Below are positions 27,060 through 36,608 of a stretch of 64,000 bases of DNA, in pieces. A program made the translations under genes and the position numbers. Below the pieces are notes generated by a model, which saw nothing but the letters and a program-made list of their open reading frames with translations, made no database searches and had not been told where the DNA came from. Numbering within the stretch: position 1 is the first letter of the stretch; each line of letters starts with the position of its first letter. Source of the DNA: Arcticibacter svalbardensis MN12-7 (GTDB taxonomy: Bacteria > Bacteroidota > Bacteroidia > Sphingobacteriales > Sphingobacteriaceae); the NCBI RefSeq assembly GCF_000403135.1, contig NZ_AQPN01000024.1, positions 1 to 64,000 on the forward strand, read 5' to 3'.

Positions 27060-27242
27060 ATTACTACAACAATATAATAACGTTTTTGTTGCATAAGGCC
27101 ATTCAATACGGCTAACCTTCAGCAGATCTGATAGAAAGAATCAGGATAGGGGACCTTGCTGAAACTTATTTTAAGTTTTGGTGATGAATGGCTGAATGAA
27201 TAGAGTCTATTTATTCAGCCATTCTGTAGTAAAAGAATTTTA

Positions 27243-27875
27243 CTATAGATTCGTGAAATGCTGAGTTAGGCTATGGAAGTTAGAAAAGCTCAAATCAAAT
27301 CGTTTTGCAATGGCAAAACCATAACTTACATACACAAAAGGAATCCCTGCTTTTTCGCTTTCAACCCGGTCGATGTCGGTATCGCCAACATAGATAGGAG
27401 TTTGTAGCTGATACTTGTCAATGAGCAGATGCATGTTATGGTGTTTAGGCATTAAATTGACTCCATAAGCCATCTCGTCCGTTATAAAGGCATTTATTCC
27501 GGCTCTTTCCATAAACAGGGCGATCGTTCCTTTGGAACAATTACTCACTATAAATAATTTATGATTTTTGGAAAGTTCCTTTAATCCTTCCAGTACTCCT
27601 GGATATAGGGTTCCTCCGCCTTGTTTAATCAATTCCCAGCGCTGTTGATTTACGGTATCTGCAATCTGCTGACGCACTTTATCAGTATCACTGGGGAATA
27701 ACAGCTCCATGGCACTTTTGCCGTTTACACCCATAAGGGGTTTTAACTCTTCGGCAGTTAGTGTTCGGTCTATGTCCGATTTTTTAAGGCCACTGTTCCA
27801 GGCTTGCAAATATAAATCTGTTGGATCCCAAAGGGTTCCATCCATATCGAAAATGATACTATCAGGCTTTTTCAT
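27243..27875 (-). CDS. HAD-superfamily phosphatase (phosphoglycolate-phosphatase-like)
   Basis: 210 aa from the ATG at 27875. Motif I is FDMDGTLWD (D10 nucleophile, D12 acid/base), motif II is VSNCSKGT, then a conserved lysine (MPKHH) and motif IV VGDTDIDRVESEKAG. A helical cap of about 75 residues lies between motifs I and II, the layout of Gph/beta-phosphoglucomutase relatives. The substrate is unknown. It begins 21 bases after the end of the beta-CASP nuclease gene on the same strand and is probably cotranscribed. Confidence 0.88.
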   Translation of the reverse strand: MKKPDSIIFDMDGTLWDPTDLYLQAWNSGLKKSDIDRTLTAEELKPLMGVNGKSAMELLFPSDTDKVRQQIADTVNQQRWELIKQGGGTLYPGVLEGLKELSKNHKLFIVSNCSKGTIALFMERAGINAFITDEMAYGVNLMPKHHNMHLLIDKYQLQTPIYVGDTDIDRVESEKAGIPFVYVSYGFAIAKRFDLSFSNFHSLTQHFTNL

Positions 27876-27896
27876 CAGGTGCAAAGTTCAGGTTTT

Positions 27897-29288
27897 TTAA
27901 ATGATAAAGGTTTGTCCTTTTTCAGGAATACTTACTGAATAGCCATTCTGCTCCAGCTGATCCTTCATAATCTCCATACTTTCAGGCTCTCCATGGACAA
28001 GGAAAATGTTTTTTAATTGTTTTTTATCCTGGGCTTCTATAATATTGATTAAATCGGCATGGTCTGCATGTCCACTTAAATTGTCCGTGCGCTTTATCGT
28101 TGCATATACCGCTAACTCCTTATCCCGCAGATGTACAAATGGGTCTCCCCGCAATAGACGATGCCCCAGCGTTCCTTTTGCGCTATAGCCGACAAATAAA
28201 ATGGTACAGTAGTAATTCTGAATATTGTGATAGAGGTGATCCTGAATTCGGCCTCCTTCAAGCATTCCTGCAGAAGAGACGATGATACAAGGCTCCAGAT
28301 AATTCGATATGGTCTTGCTTTCTTTCATGCTTTGCACATAATAGAGATTGTCGAATTCAAACTCATCTCCATTGTGCTTATAAAAGGAGGTGGCCTCTTC
28401 ATTAAGCATATCATGGTGCTTGCGAAAGATGTCGGTGGCATAATTGGCCATTGGACTGTCTACAAAGATCTTAACAGGGGGTAATTTCCCTGTCGAGAAA
28501 ATCTTATTCAGGCTATAAACCAATGCTTGAGTACGACCAATACTAAAGGCAGGAATAATTAATCTTCCCGGATTTTTAATGCAGGTTTCTTCAATTGTTC
28601 TGATCAGAACTTCTTCAATTGTTTCATCCCTGGAATGATAACGGCCACCGTAGGTCGATTCGCAAACAAGGAAATCTACGGCTGGAAGTGGTTGCGGGTC
28701 AATAATAACCGGGTAGCTTTTACGGCCGAGATCTCCCGAGAATGCTATCTTTCGCTTATGTCCAAACTCCGAAACGGTAAAAATAACGGAGGCTGCTCCA
28801 AGTAAGTGTCCTGAAGGGATGAGCTCTACTTCCACGTCGCCGTTTAATCGAAATGGTTTATTGAAGGCAATGGTGACAAACTGCTCGGCTGTCTCCATAA
28901 CATGTTTCTGTAGATACAAAGGTCGGGGACCACTTGATCCTCCACGGGAGTGCCTGTTTGATCTTTTACGTTGCTTACCAAGGAAGATATTTACGGAATC
29001 AAGTAATAACAGCTCTGCCAGGTCTGCAGTGGGAGCAGTACATAGAATTTGACCTTCAAAGCCCATGCGTATTAGTGTAGGGAGATTGCCTGAATGGTCG
29101 ATGTGAGCATGGGTTAAGATGACAACATCAATTTTAGCAGGATTGAAAGGGAATGCTTCATTATCTTCTACTCGTGTACCGCGCTCGTAGTCTAAACCGC
29201 AGTCGATTAGAATTTTATATTTATCAACTTCTAATAAATGCATGCTTCCAGTAACCTGTTTTGCAGCACCCCATATTGTTAATTTCAT
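27897..29288 (-). CDS. MBL-fold beta-CASP ribonuclease-like protein
   Basis: 463 aa. The metallo-beta-lactamase motif LTHAHIDHSG gives H60, H62, D64 and H65 as zinc ligands. The beta-CASP insert starts near residue 210 (PAFSIGRTQALVYSL) and the C-terminal LSGHADHADL motif follows. The architecture matches the archaeal CPSF/bacterial YSH1-like group (TTHA0252 type) that cuts RNA as endo- or exonuclease. Arg/Ser-rich residues around 105-120 may be a bacterial RNA-binding insert. The HAD gene follows closely. Confidence 0.9.
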   Translation of the reverse strand: MKLTIWGAAKQVTGSMHLLEVDKYKILIDCGLDYERGTRVEDNEAFPFNPAKIDVVILTHAHIDHSGNLPTLIRMGFEGQILCTAPTADLAELLLLDSVNIFLGKQRKRSNRHSRGGSSGPRPLYLQKHVMETAEQFVTIAFNKPFRLNGDVEVELIPSGHLLGAASVIFTVSEFGHKRKIAFSGDLGRKSYPVIIDPQPLPAVDFLVCESTYGGRYHSRDETIEEVLIRTIEETCIKNPGRLIIPAFSIGRTQALVYSLNKIFSTGKLPPVKIFVDSPMANYATDIFRKHHDMLNEEATSFYKHNGDEFEFDNLYYVQSMKESKTISNYLEPCIIVSSAGMLEGGRIQDHLYHNIQNYYCTILFVGYSAKGTLGHRLLRGDPFVHLRDKELAVYATIKRTDNLSGHADHADLINIIEAQDKKQLKNIFLVHGEPESMEIMKDQLEQNGYSVSIPEKGQTFII

Positions 29289-29424
29289 GTCCAGGATTAT
29301 AAATAGAATTGTAGAGTCAATTCGGGTAAATATATTAAAGCATTTTTATTCATAGCGGCTTTGATGACCGTTGTTTTGTAAAATATGCGTTATTAAGGCA
29401 AGAATATTGCTGATGAAAAAAAGA

Positions 29425-31248
29425 TTAAGCTTCGTATTGAAGGTTACTCAGATACTTATAAAGGCCATTTTCTTTTGTCATCAACTCTACATGGGATCCA
29501 TTTTCTACGACCTTTCCTTTTTCAAGTACCAGAATTGTGTCGGCTTCACGGATGGTAGATAAGCGATGCGCAATAATTATCGATGTACGGTTCTTCATCA
29601 GAACTTCTAAAGCTTCCTGTACCAAACGTTCGGATTCGGAATCAAGGGAAGAAGTTGCTTCATCTAAAATTAATATAGCGGGATCCTTGAGCAATGCCCT
29701 GGCAATAGCGATACGTTGACGCTGTCCACCCGATAGTTTAATTCCCCGTTCTCCTACCAAGGTGTTGTACCCTTCGGGTAAACCAGAAATAAAGTTATGT
29801 GCGTTTGCCTGTTTGGCTGATTCAATGATTTCAGCATCCGAAGCAGTTAATTTTCCATAAGCAATATTTTCGCGAATAGATCCACCAAACAAGATGACAT
29901 CCTGGGGTACAATAGCCACTTGGTTCCGAATATCGGTAAGTGGGTAAAGTTGGGATTGCTTTCCGTCAAATAAAATCTCTCCACCCTGAGGCTCGTAAAA
30001 TCGTAAGATCAAAGAAGCGATAGTTGATTTACCTGCACCGCTTGGGCCTACAATAGCAACACGCTCTCCAGCTCTGGCTTGAAAGGATACATCTTCCAGA
30101 ACGGTAATCTCTTTACGGGTGGTATAAGAAAAACGTACATTTTTGAATGTTAGATTTCCCTTTAATTTTGTTTTTGTGGCATTTTCGGAAGCAATGATAG
30201 ACACCGGTTCATTTTTTTCCTGTAAGATTTCGATTACTCTTTCAGTTGCGCCAAGTGCTTTTTGAACATTTGCATACAACTCAGGAAATGTTCCCATGGC
30301 TGCACCTACAAACATCGAATATAAAATGTAGGTAGTGAGACCTCCTGGAGTCATGCTTCCTCCTGAAACTAACAGCGATCCATACCAGATAACGGCAACA
30401 ATAGCTCCGAATAAACAAAATATAATGAAGGAAGCAAATCCACCTCGTAGTGTAGCACCTCTAAGTGCAATTTTTACTACTTCTCTTAGACTTTTATCAT
30501 ATCGGTCGGCCTCATAGGCTTCATTTGCGAATGCCTTTACAGAACCTATTCCATGCAGTGTTTCTTCTACTATGGTATTTGAATCGGCCAATTTGTCCTG
30601 AGCTTGTCTGGATATCTTGCGTATTTGCTTTCCGAACAATACTGCAGAGATAACCAGTAGAGGTAAAATGGCGAGGTTAAATAAGGTAAGTTTTGGTGAA
30701 ACCAGAATAAGAAGAGTGATTCCACCTACGAGCAGGATGATCTGACGAATCATTTCGGCAAGAGTAGTGGTGATGGTATCTTGAATTTGTGATAAATCGG
30801 CCGACAAGCGGCTGTTTAATTCGCCTACTCTTCTACTGGCGAAAAAATCCATAGGCAGGGTGATCAGTTTAAAAAAGGTATTCCTTCTTATATCAGCAAT
30901 GGTCTTTTCTGCTACCTCAACGAAAAATCGGATACGAAAAAACGATACGATAGACTGAAAGAAAAGAATGATAAAAGAGATCTGTCCTATTGCGTTAATG
31001 CTATTGGGCATAAACCACTTTGTTGGTTCTCCTTTTGCTGCATCGATCATTGCTCCCAACAAAGCTGGAAAAGCTAATCCTGTTAAGCTGGAAAGTAGGA
31101 GAAAAACCAATCCGAAAATAAATTTCCAACGATAAGGCCTGATATAAGACAGGAGACCGGAAGCTGTTTGAATGGATTGTTTATTTATTTTGGCTTTGTT
31201 AAGTTCCTGTTCAGGAGTAGTTCCACTATTAAATCTATTTCGAGCCAT
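29425..31248 (-). CDS. ABC exporter, fused permease and ATPase (MsbA/LmrA type)
   Basis: About 607 aa from the ATG at 31248; a longer frame from 31284 exists but adds non-family residues. The transmembrane domain with six helices (~35-330) is followed by the nucleotide-binding domain: Walker A GPSGAGKST, signature LSGGQRQR, Walker B ILILDEATSS and H-loop AHRL. Such homodimeric half-transporters flip lipids or export drugs or peptides. The substrate cannot be determined. The cytoplasmic N-terminal ~35 residues are polar. It is monocistronic. Confidence 0.93.
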   Translation of the reverse strand: MARNRFNSGTTPEQELNKAKINKQSIQTASGLLSYIRPYRWKFIFGLVFLLLSSLTGLAFPALLGAMIDAAKGEPTKWFMPNSINAIGQISFIILFFQSIVSFFRIRFFVEVAEKTIADIRRNTFFKLITLPMDFFASRRVGELNSRLSADLSQIQDTITTTLAEMIRQIILLVGGITLLILVSPKLTLFNLAILPLLVISAVLFGKQIRKISRQAQDKLADSNTIVEETLHGIGSVKAFANEAYEADRYDKSLREVVKIALRGATLRGGFASFIIFCLFGAIVAVIWYGSLLVSGGSMTPGGLTTYILYSMFVGAAMGTFPELYANVQKALGATERVIEILQEKNEPVSIIASENATKTKLKGNLTFKNVRFSYTTRKEITVLEDVSFQARAGERVAIVGPSGAGKSTIASLILRFYEPQGGEILFDGKQSQLYPLTDIRNQVAIVPQDVILFGGSIRENIAYGKLTASDAEIIESAKQANAHNFISGLPEGYNTLVGERGIKLSGGQRQRIAIARALLKDPAILILDEATSSLDSESERLVQEALEVLMKNRTSIIIAHRLSTIREADTILVLEKGKVVENGSHVELMTKENGLYKYLSNLQYEA

Positions 31249-31365
31249 TGAATTTGTATATGATAACCTAAAATAGGTGTGCAAAAATACAATAATATCA
31301 AAAAAAGGGAATCAGTAAAGAATCACCTGCACGTCATATTTAAACGTCAAGTTACTTCCTTTTCG

Positions 31366-32145
31366 CTAGGAGTAGAACTCCACAATAACGATGTCATTGA
31401 GATATAATCCAAGCAAGCGACTCGCATTTCCTTTATTGATAGCAATTTCTAGATTGTTACTAATCCCAAAAAGGCAAAGCTTTTCGCCTTCAGGAACTTC
31501 ATTATAGTGCCAGCTTAATTTTGTTATGGATTCACTTCTTTTAAAACTTAATTTAAACTTCCTGTTGCCCTGAACTTTAGAGAAAAGATCTTTTGAAATG
31601 TTGGTGATCACGTTTTGAAAGGAGTCAATATAGATGACGCTGGCTCGGATGATGTTCTTTTCAATAACCGGATGTAAGTTAACCTTCTCCTGAAGATGTT
31701 CGACCGGAATCCCGATACTTTTTAGTGGATATCCGGCTGCAATGCTGCAACATGCTTTAGCAAAAATATCAGTCAGCGGGAAGTGCAGATGTTTTAAGTC
31801 CTGAATGATATTTATTTCCACGATTTCAGTAGGTGCTTCTTCAAACATAAGGGCAAATATGCCATTGTCAGAGCCAACAAAGTAATGTCCATGATACTGA
31901 AGAGCAAGATAACGCATGTTTTCATTATATACGCAATCGATGCCAATAAGGTGTACGGTTCCTTTTGGGAAATAATGGAATGCATTTTTTAAAACGAAAG
32001 CTGCCTGCGGAATGTTAAAGGCTGCAATACCATGTGTAATATCAACAATATTTACATTTGGCAGTAAACAGAGGATGCTTCCTTTGAGAGCAGCCTGATA
32101 AAAATCTTTGTCACCGAGATCGGTTGTTAAAGTAATTACAGCCAT
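31366..32145 (-). CDS. SAM hydrolase / hydroxide adenosyltransferase family protein (DUF62)
   Basis: 259 aa of the SAM_adeno_trans family that includes fluorinase and chlorinase. TTDLGDKDFYQAALKG at the N-terminus holds the conserved Asp. DITHGI, GTVHLIGID and FVGSDNGIFALMFE follow, and the C-terminal beta domain ends in NDIVIVEFYS. Ordinary bacterial members hydrolyse SAM to adenosine and methionine. The 21-residue halogenase loop of fluorinases is not apparent, so hydrolysis is the more likely reaction. It is divergent from phoH with about 100 bases between the starts. Confidence 0.88.
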   Translation of the reverse strand: MAVITLTTDLGDKDFYQAALKGSILCLLPNVNIVDITHGIAAFNIPQAAFVLKNAFHYFPKGTVHLIGIDCVYNENMRYLALQYHGHYFVGSDNGIFALMFEEAPTEIVEINIIQDLKHLHFPLTDIFAKACCSIAAGYPLKSIGIPVEHLQEKVNLHPVIEKNIIRASVIYIDSFQNVITNISKDLFSKVQGNRKFKLSFKRSESITKLSWHYNEVPEGEKLCLFGISNNLEIAINKGNASRLLGLYLNDIVIVEFYS

Positions 32146-32247
32146 TAAAATGTGAATATTTATTATTATTCTTGTGATACGATATTATCTGCAAATATTG
32201 AATTTTAATTGCATAATCAAACCAGGAAACTTTAAAAAAAGGAGAAC

Positions 32248-33216
32248 TTGAACGAATTAAGGATTGATCTTGAAAACATAAACCCTGTAGTGCTTTGGGG
32301 ACCGAATAACGACTATTTAGAGCTTATAAAAAGGCAATTTCCTAAAGTTAAGATGGTTGCACGAGGATCAGAATTGAAAGTGTTAGGTGATGAAACGGAG
32401 CTGATGCTGTTTAAAAACCGTTTTGAAAAGGTCTATAATCATGTAGAAAAGTTTGATGCGCTATCCGCTAATGATTTAGAGACCTTACTTGGTGCGAGTC
32501 TTTTTACTGATTCAAGTGGGTCATCGATACTAGAAGCACCTATAGCAGGATCTGAGCCTATCGTTTTCGGACCAAATGGGATAGTGGTTAAAGCCCGTAC
32601 GGCTAATCAGAGACGTATGGTGGAGAGTATAAATAAGAATGATATCTTATTTGCTATCGGCCCTGCTGGAACGGGTAAAACGTATACAGCAGTAGCTCTG
32701 GCAGTAAGAGCTTTGAAGAATAAGGAAATTAAGCGGATTATATTAACAAGGCCAGCAGTTGAAGCAGGTGAAAACCTTGGTTTTCTTCCAGGGGATATGA
32801 AGGAGAAAATTGATCCTTATCTGCGCCCTTTATATGACGCTTTGGATGATATGATCCCTGCGGATAAACTGAAGCTGTACATTGAAAATCGTACGATTGA
32901 AGTTGCCCCACTGGCATTTATGAGAGGCAGAACGCTTGATAATTGTTTTGTTATTCTGGATGAGGCTCAGAATACAACGGATATGCAGCTTAAGATGTTT
33001 TTAACCCGAATGGGCCCTACTGCTAAATTTATAGTGACGGGTGATATTACTCAAGTGGATTTGCCTAAAAAAATGCAGTCAGGATTGACTAGTGCTTTGC
33101 GTATTCTCACTGATATCAAGGGGATTGAGATCATTTATTTAAACGGAGATGATGTAGTTCGTCATAAACTTGTGAGGCGGATTCTTGAGGCATATGGGGA
33201 TATTCAGAAACAATAA
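32248..33216 (+). CDS. phoH: PhoH-family ATPase
   Basis: 322 aa. The PhoH core is a P-loop NTPase with Walker A GPAGTGKT (138-145) and Walker B VILDEAQN, plus the downstream Q-x-G-L-T-S-A sensor region. The N-terminal ~110 residues form the KH-like domain of this subgroup (YbeZ/PhoL type), linked to ribosome maturation and RNA metabolism. The start is TTG at 32248, supported by the Shine-Dalgarno-like AAAAGGAG six bases upstream, unusual in this phylum where SD sites are rare. Confidence 0.94.
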   Translation: MNELRIDLENINPVVLWGPNNDYLELIKRQFPKVKMVARGSELKVLGDETELMLFKNRFEKVYNHVEKFDALSANDLETLLGASLFTDSSGSSILEAPIAGSEPIVFGPNGIVVKARTANQRRMVESINKNDILFAIGPAGTGKTYTAVALAVRALKNKEIKRIILTRPAVEAGENLGFLPGDMKEKIDPYLRPLYDALDDMIPADKLKLYIENRTIEVAPLAFMRGRTLDNCFVILDEAQNTTDMQLKMFLTRMGPTAKFIVTGDITQVDLPKKMQSGLTSALRILTDIKGIEIIYLNGDDVVRHKLVRRILEAYGDIQKQ

Positions 33217-33326
33217 AGACCTTTTATTAGAAACTATATTGCTCTTCGGTTAGATTATCTGACAATATTTAATAATTTTGAGTTTACAAAACTCCAGAAC
33301 TTTATTTAAACTTGATTTCTATTCAG

Positions 33327-34277
33327 ATGACTGTAATAAATGAAACTCACTTTAACTTTCCAGGACAAACGAAATTTTACAAAGGTAAAGTTCGTGATGT
33401 ATATACTATAGGTGACCATTATATAGTCATGATCGTTAGTGATCGGATTTCTGCATTCGATGTAATTCTGCCAGATGCTATACCTTATAAAGGTCAGGTG
33501 TTAAATCAAATTGCTGCGAAATCTTTAAAAGCTACAGAGGATATTTTACCTAATTGGTTGATCGATATTCCGGATCCCAATGTTACCATTGGGAAAATAT
33601 GTGACCCATTTAAAGTAGAAATGGTGATTCGTGGATATCTTGCCGGACATGCATGGAGAGAATACCAGGACGGTAAACGGTTTATTTGCGGTGTTTCTTT
33701 GCCTGAAGGCTTGAAAGAAAATGACAGATTAGCAGCGCCTATTATTACGCCTACTACAAAAGCTTCAATAGGACATGATGAAGATATCTCAAGAGAAGAT
33801 ATTATTACCAGAGGAATTGTAGCAGAAGATGACTATTTGCAGATTGAACAATTTACGCGTAGGCTGTTTCAAAGGGGAACAGATATCGCTGCAGAACGTG
33901 GTTTAATTCTGGTTGATACTAAATATGAGTTTGGAAAGGCCATTGATGGTAAGATTTATCTGATTGATGAAATTCATACTCCAGATTCATCCAGGTATTT
34001 TTATAAAGACACATATCAGCAGCTTCAGGATGAAACTAAACCTCAACGTCAGTTATCTAAGGAGTTTTTAAGGCAATGGCTGATCGAAAATGGCTTTCAG
34101 GGTAAAGAAGGACAGGAAGTTCCTTTTATGTCAGCAGAAGTAATCCAGTCCATTTCCGATCGGTATATAGAACTTTATGAAAAGATTACAGGGGATAAAT
34201 TCAGGAAAGGTAGTACACACCAAATCACTGAACGTATTGAAGCGAATGTAATGGAAAGCTTAAAACGTTTAAGTTAA
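33327..34277 (+). CDS. purC: SAICAR synthase (phosphoribosylaminoimidazolesuccinocarboxamide synthase)
   Basis: 316 aa from the ATG at 33327 (an in-frame TTG five codons upstream is less likely). ATP-dependent ligase joining CAIR and aspartate in purine synthesis. The signatures [30 protein letters not shown] and VDTKYEFG are complete, and [13 protein letters not shown] carries the Mg/ATP site. Length fits the longer, yeast-like class rather than the 237-aa E. coli type. Confidence 0.96.
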   Translation: MTVINETHFNFPGQTKFYKGKVRDVYTIGDHYIVMIVSDRISAFDVILPDAIPYKGQVLNQIAAKSLKATEDILPNWLIDIPDPNVTIGKICDPFKVEMVIRGYLAGHAWREYQDGKRFICGVSLPEGLKENDRLAAPIITPTTKASIGHDEDISREDIITRGIVAEDDYLQIEQFTRRLFQRGTDIAAERGLILVDTKYEFGKAIDGKIYLIDEIHTPDSSRYFYKDTYQQLQDETKPQRQLSKEFLRQWLIENGFQGKEGQEVPFMSAEVIQSISDRYIELYEKITGDKFRKGSTHQITERIEANVMESLKRLS

Positions 34278-34319
34278 TCGTATCTAAGTAGAGCAATAGT
34301 ACCTCTAACCATAATAGTG

Positions 34320-34697
34320 ATGAAATTTACAATTGACAAGCAAGAAAAGTATATATTGTTCAAATTGGATGAACCGAGGTTAAATAGCCTTATTTCACCG
34401 AAACTAAAGTCTGAACTTATACTCATCAATAAACAGGGTATTCGAAATATTATATTGGATCTGTCTGTAGTTTTATATTCAGATTCTTCCGGGTTAAGCA
34501 GCTTGTTAGTTGGAAACCGGTTGTGTAAAAATTCGGAGGGAAGTTTTATTATAACCGGAATAAGCGAACATGTGGAACGCTTGATTAATATTTCGCAACT
34601 TCAAACTGTTTTAAGTTTAACGCCATCTGTTGAGGAAGGAATAGATTTATTATATATGGAAGAAATGGAAAGAGATTTAAACAGAGAGGCAGAATAA
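34320..34697 (+). CDS. STAS-domain anti-sigma factor antagonist-like protein
   Basis: 125 aa, single STAS domain with the canonical loop VLYSDSSGLSSLLVG (D55, S56, S57, G58). The phospho-serine and following Gly are intact, unlike in the STAS protein of the 16-kb cassette. It starts at the ATG one codon after a GTG. It lies 15 bases before rnz, so the two are probably cotranscribed. No kinase or phosphatase is adjacent; it may be a second client of the RsbW-like protein, which is inference. Confidence 0.88.
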   Translation: MKFTIDKQEKYILFKLDEPRLNSLISPKLKSELILINKQGIRNIILDLSVVLYSDSSGLSSLLVGNRLCKNSEGSFIITGISEHVERLINISQLQTVLSLTPSVEEGIDLLYMEEMERDLNREAE

Positions 34698-34712
34698 GTA
34701 CTGTATATATGC

Positions 34713-35624
34713 ATGAGGTTTGACGTAACGATCCTAGGAAGTAGTTCAGCAACTCCCATTTTCAATAGAAATCCGAGTGCGCAGGTATTAAATATTAATG
34801 AGCGTCTTTTTCTGATTGACTGTGGAGAAGGAACTCAGCAACAGCTTCTCAAAAATGGTATTAAAGCACAACGAATAAATCATATTTTTATAAGCCATCT
34901 TCATGGCGACCATTATCTTGGCTTGGTAGGGTTGCTGTCTTCCCTGCATTTATATGGAAGAATTCGTGCAATGGAGATTTTTGGCCCTCCGGAATTAAAG
35001 GAAATATTGGATATTCAGTTTAAATATTCGCAAACTAACTTGCGTTATCCTATTGAATTTCACGCAACCCAAACAGACAGGCCCGCTTTGATCTATGAAA
35101 ATCCTGACATCAGAGTAGAAAGTTTTCCATTGGAACATCGAATTCCCTGTACAGGTTTTAGATTCAGTGAGAAGAATCGCCTACCCAAAATTATCAGGGA
35201 AAAAGTGGAAGAACTGAATATACCTATCGACGTTATTCCGCTAATTAAAAAGGGAGCTGACTATACAGATGAGCGGGGTATAGTTTATAACGCAAGCGAT
35301 TTAACTTTTGCAGCGGATGCACCAAAATCATATGCCTACTGTTCAGATACAATTTGTAACTGGAAATATATAGATCAGATAAGGGGCGTCGATACTTTGT
35401 ATCATGAAGCTACCTTTATGAATGATATGGCGGACCGGGCTGCCGAAACATTCCATACTACAACTATACAAGCAGCAGAAGTAGCTAAGCTTGCCGGCGT
35501 CAAACAATTGCTGCTGGGGCATTTTTCTGCACGTTACAGAGAGCTGGAGCCTTTACAAGAGGAGGCACGTACAGTTTTTCCTAATTCCAGATTAGCCTTA
35601 GAAGGACAAATTTTTGTGATCTAA
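34713..35624 (+). CDS. rnz: Ribonuclease Z
   Basis: 303 aa endonuclease that trims the 3' end of tRNA precursors. The zinc motif SHLHGDHYLG provides H62, H64, D66 and H67. DCGEGTQ, a flexible-arm segment around residues 150-190 (FSEKNRLPKII), a later YHEATF and the terminal LLGHFSARY with the histidine ligand complete the short ElaC-type enzyme. It converges on the MCE gene with 6 bases between the stops. Confidence 0.95.
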   Translation: MRFDVTILGSSSATPIFNRNPSAQVLNINERLFLIDCGEGTQQQLLKNGIKAQRINHIFISHLHGDHYLGLVGLLSSLHLYGRIRAMEIFGPPELKEILDIQFKYSQTNLRYPIEFHATQTDRPALIYENPDIRVESFPLEHRIPCTGFRFSEKNRLPKIIREKVEELNIPIDVIPLIKKGADYTDERGIVYNASDLTFAADAPKSYAYCSDTICNWKYIDQIRGVDTLYHEATFMNDMADRAAETFHTTTIQAAEVAKLAGVKQLLLGHFSARYRELEPLQEEARTVFPNSRLALEGQIFVI

Positions 35625-35630
35625 ATTGAA

Positions 35631-36575
35631 CTAGTCTTTTTTGCCTCCGAATACGGAGAAACTTACATATCTTTTCGGATGTGCTTTTAAGTCAATCATC
35701 AGGTTGTCCAGATTTTTAGATGCGTTGTTTAAATTGTTATACAAACTATCATCATTCACAAGTTTTCCAATTGAACCTTGTCCGGAGTTGACCTTATTTA
35801 TTGCAGTTTGTAAATCCAAAATAGCTTTATCTGCATTATGTACGGTTTGCTCAAAATTAGATCGTGCAACTTGATCGGTAACTTTTTCCAGATTAGCCAT
35901 AATATTGCTTACTCTTTGATTGTTGCTTTTAAAGTTTCCTGAAATGGATTCTACATTAGCGAAAATTGCTGTAAGACGATTGTTTTGATTTCCAACCATT
36001 CCATCTACCCTTTGAGTAGTGTTTTCTAGTGTATGTAAAATATTTGCAATGCTTGCAAAGCTTTTGTTAAAATTGCTTTGGAATTCAGGGTTGATCGTAT
36101 TATTTAATGAGGTTAAAATAGAGTCTAGCCTGGTTACCATTTGTTCTGCTTTCTGTTGCACCGGTTTAACCTGTTGCATCAAATTTTGTTCAATGTTTCC
36201 TTGTAGCGTATCGCCATTCTCTGCGTACGTGTTGCTATTTCCTATGGCGAATACAATAGCTTTTCCACCAAGAAGGCTCGTGCTTTCAAGCCTGGCGATC
36301 GTATTAATCGGAATATCATAATCGGGATTGATTTTTAGCTGTGCCATGATCTTTCCGGATTTAATTAATGATAACTTAGAAACACGCCCAATTTGGAACC
36401 CATTTACCAAAACAGGGTTAGATACTACAAGTCCTTCCACATTGTCATAACTAGTATAAAATAGCCTCTCACTTGAAAAGACATCATTTCCTTTTAAGAA
36501 GCTATATCCAATTACTAAAACAGCAATTGCAACAGTGGCAAGGATTCCAACTTTGGTCTCGTTAGTAATCTTCAT
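35631..36575 (-). CDS. MlaD/MCE-domain periplasmic protein
   Basis: 314 aa. An N-terminal TM anchor (~9-26) is followed by an MCE domain (~37-115; LVSNPVLVNGFQIGRV, IPINTIARLES). A long helical, Asn/Gln-rich coiled region (~140-290) could span the periplasm as an oligomeric channel. MCE proteins carry lipids between inner and outer membranes as part of ABC systems. No mlaE/mlaF permease or ATPase genes are adjacent here. It follows the amidase gene by 33 bases. Confidence 0.9.
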   Translation of the reverse strand: MKITNETKVGILATVAIAVLVIGYSFLKGNDVFSSERLFYTSYDNVEGLVVSNPVLVNGFQIGRVSKLSLIKSGKIMAQLKINPDYDIPINTIARLESTSLLGGKAIVFAIGNSNTYAENGDTLQGNIEQNLMQQVKPVQQKAEQMVTRLDSILTSLNNTINPEFQSNFNKSFASIANILHTLENTTQRVDGMVGNQNNRLTAIFANVESISGNFKSNNQRVSNIMANLEKVTDQVARSNFEQTVHNADKAILDLQTAINKVNSGQGSIGKLVNDDSLYNNLNNASKNLDNLMIDLKAHPKRYVSFSVFGGKKD

Positions 36576-36608
36576 AAGTAATAAGGTATGTTTTTATATG
36601 TAATTTAA

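Noticed and set aside
31366..32145. Fluorinase (organofluorine synthesis)
   Set aside because: Family membership is clear but the halogenase-specific loop is not evident; SAM hydrolysis is the common activity.
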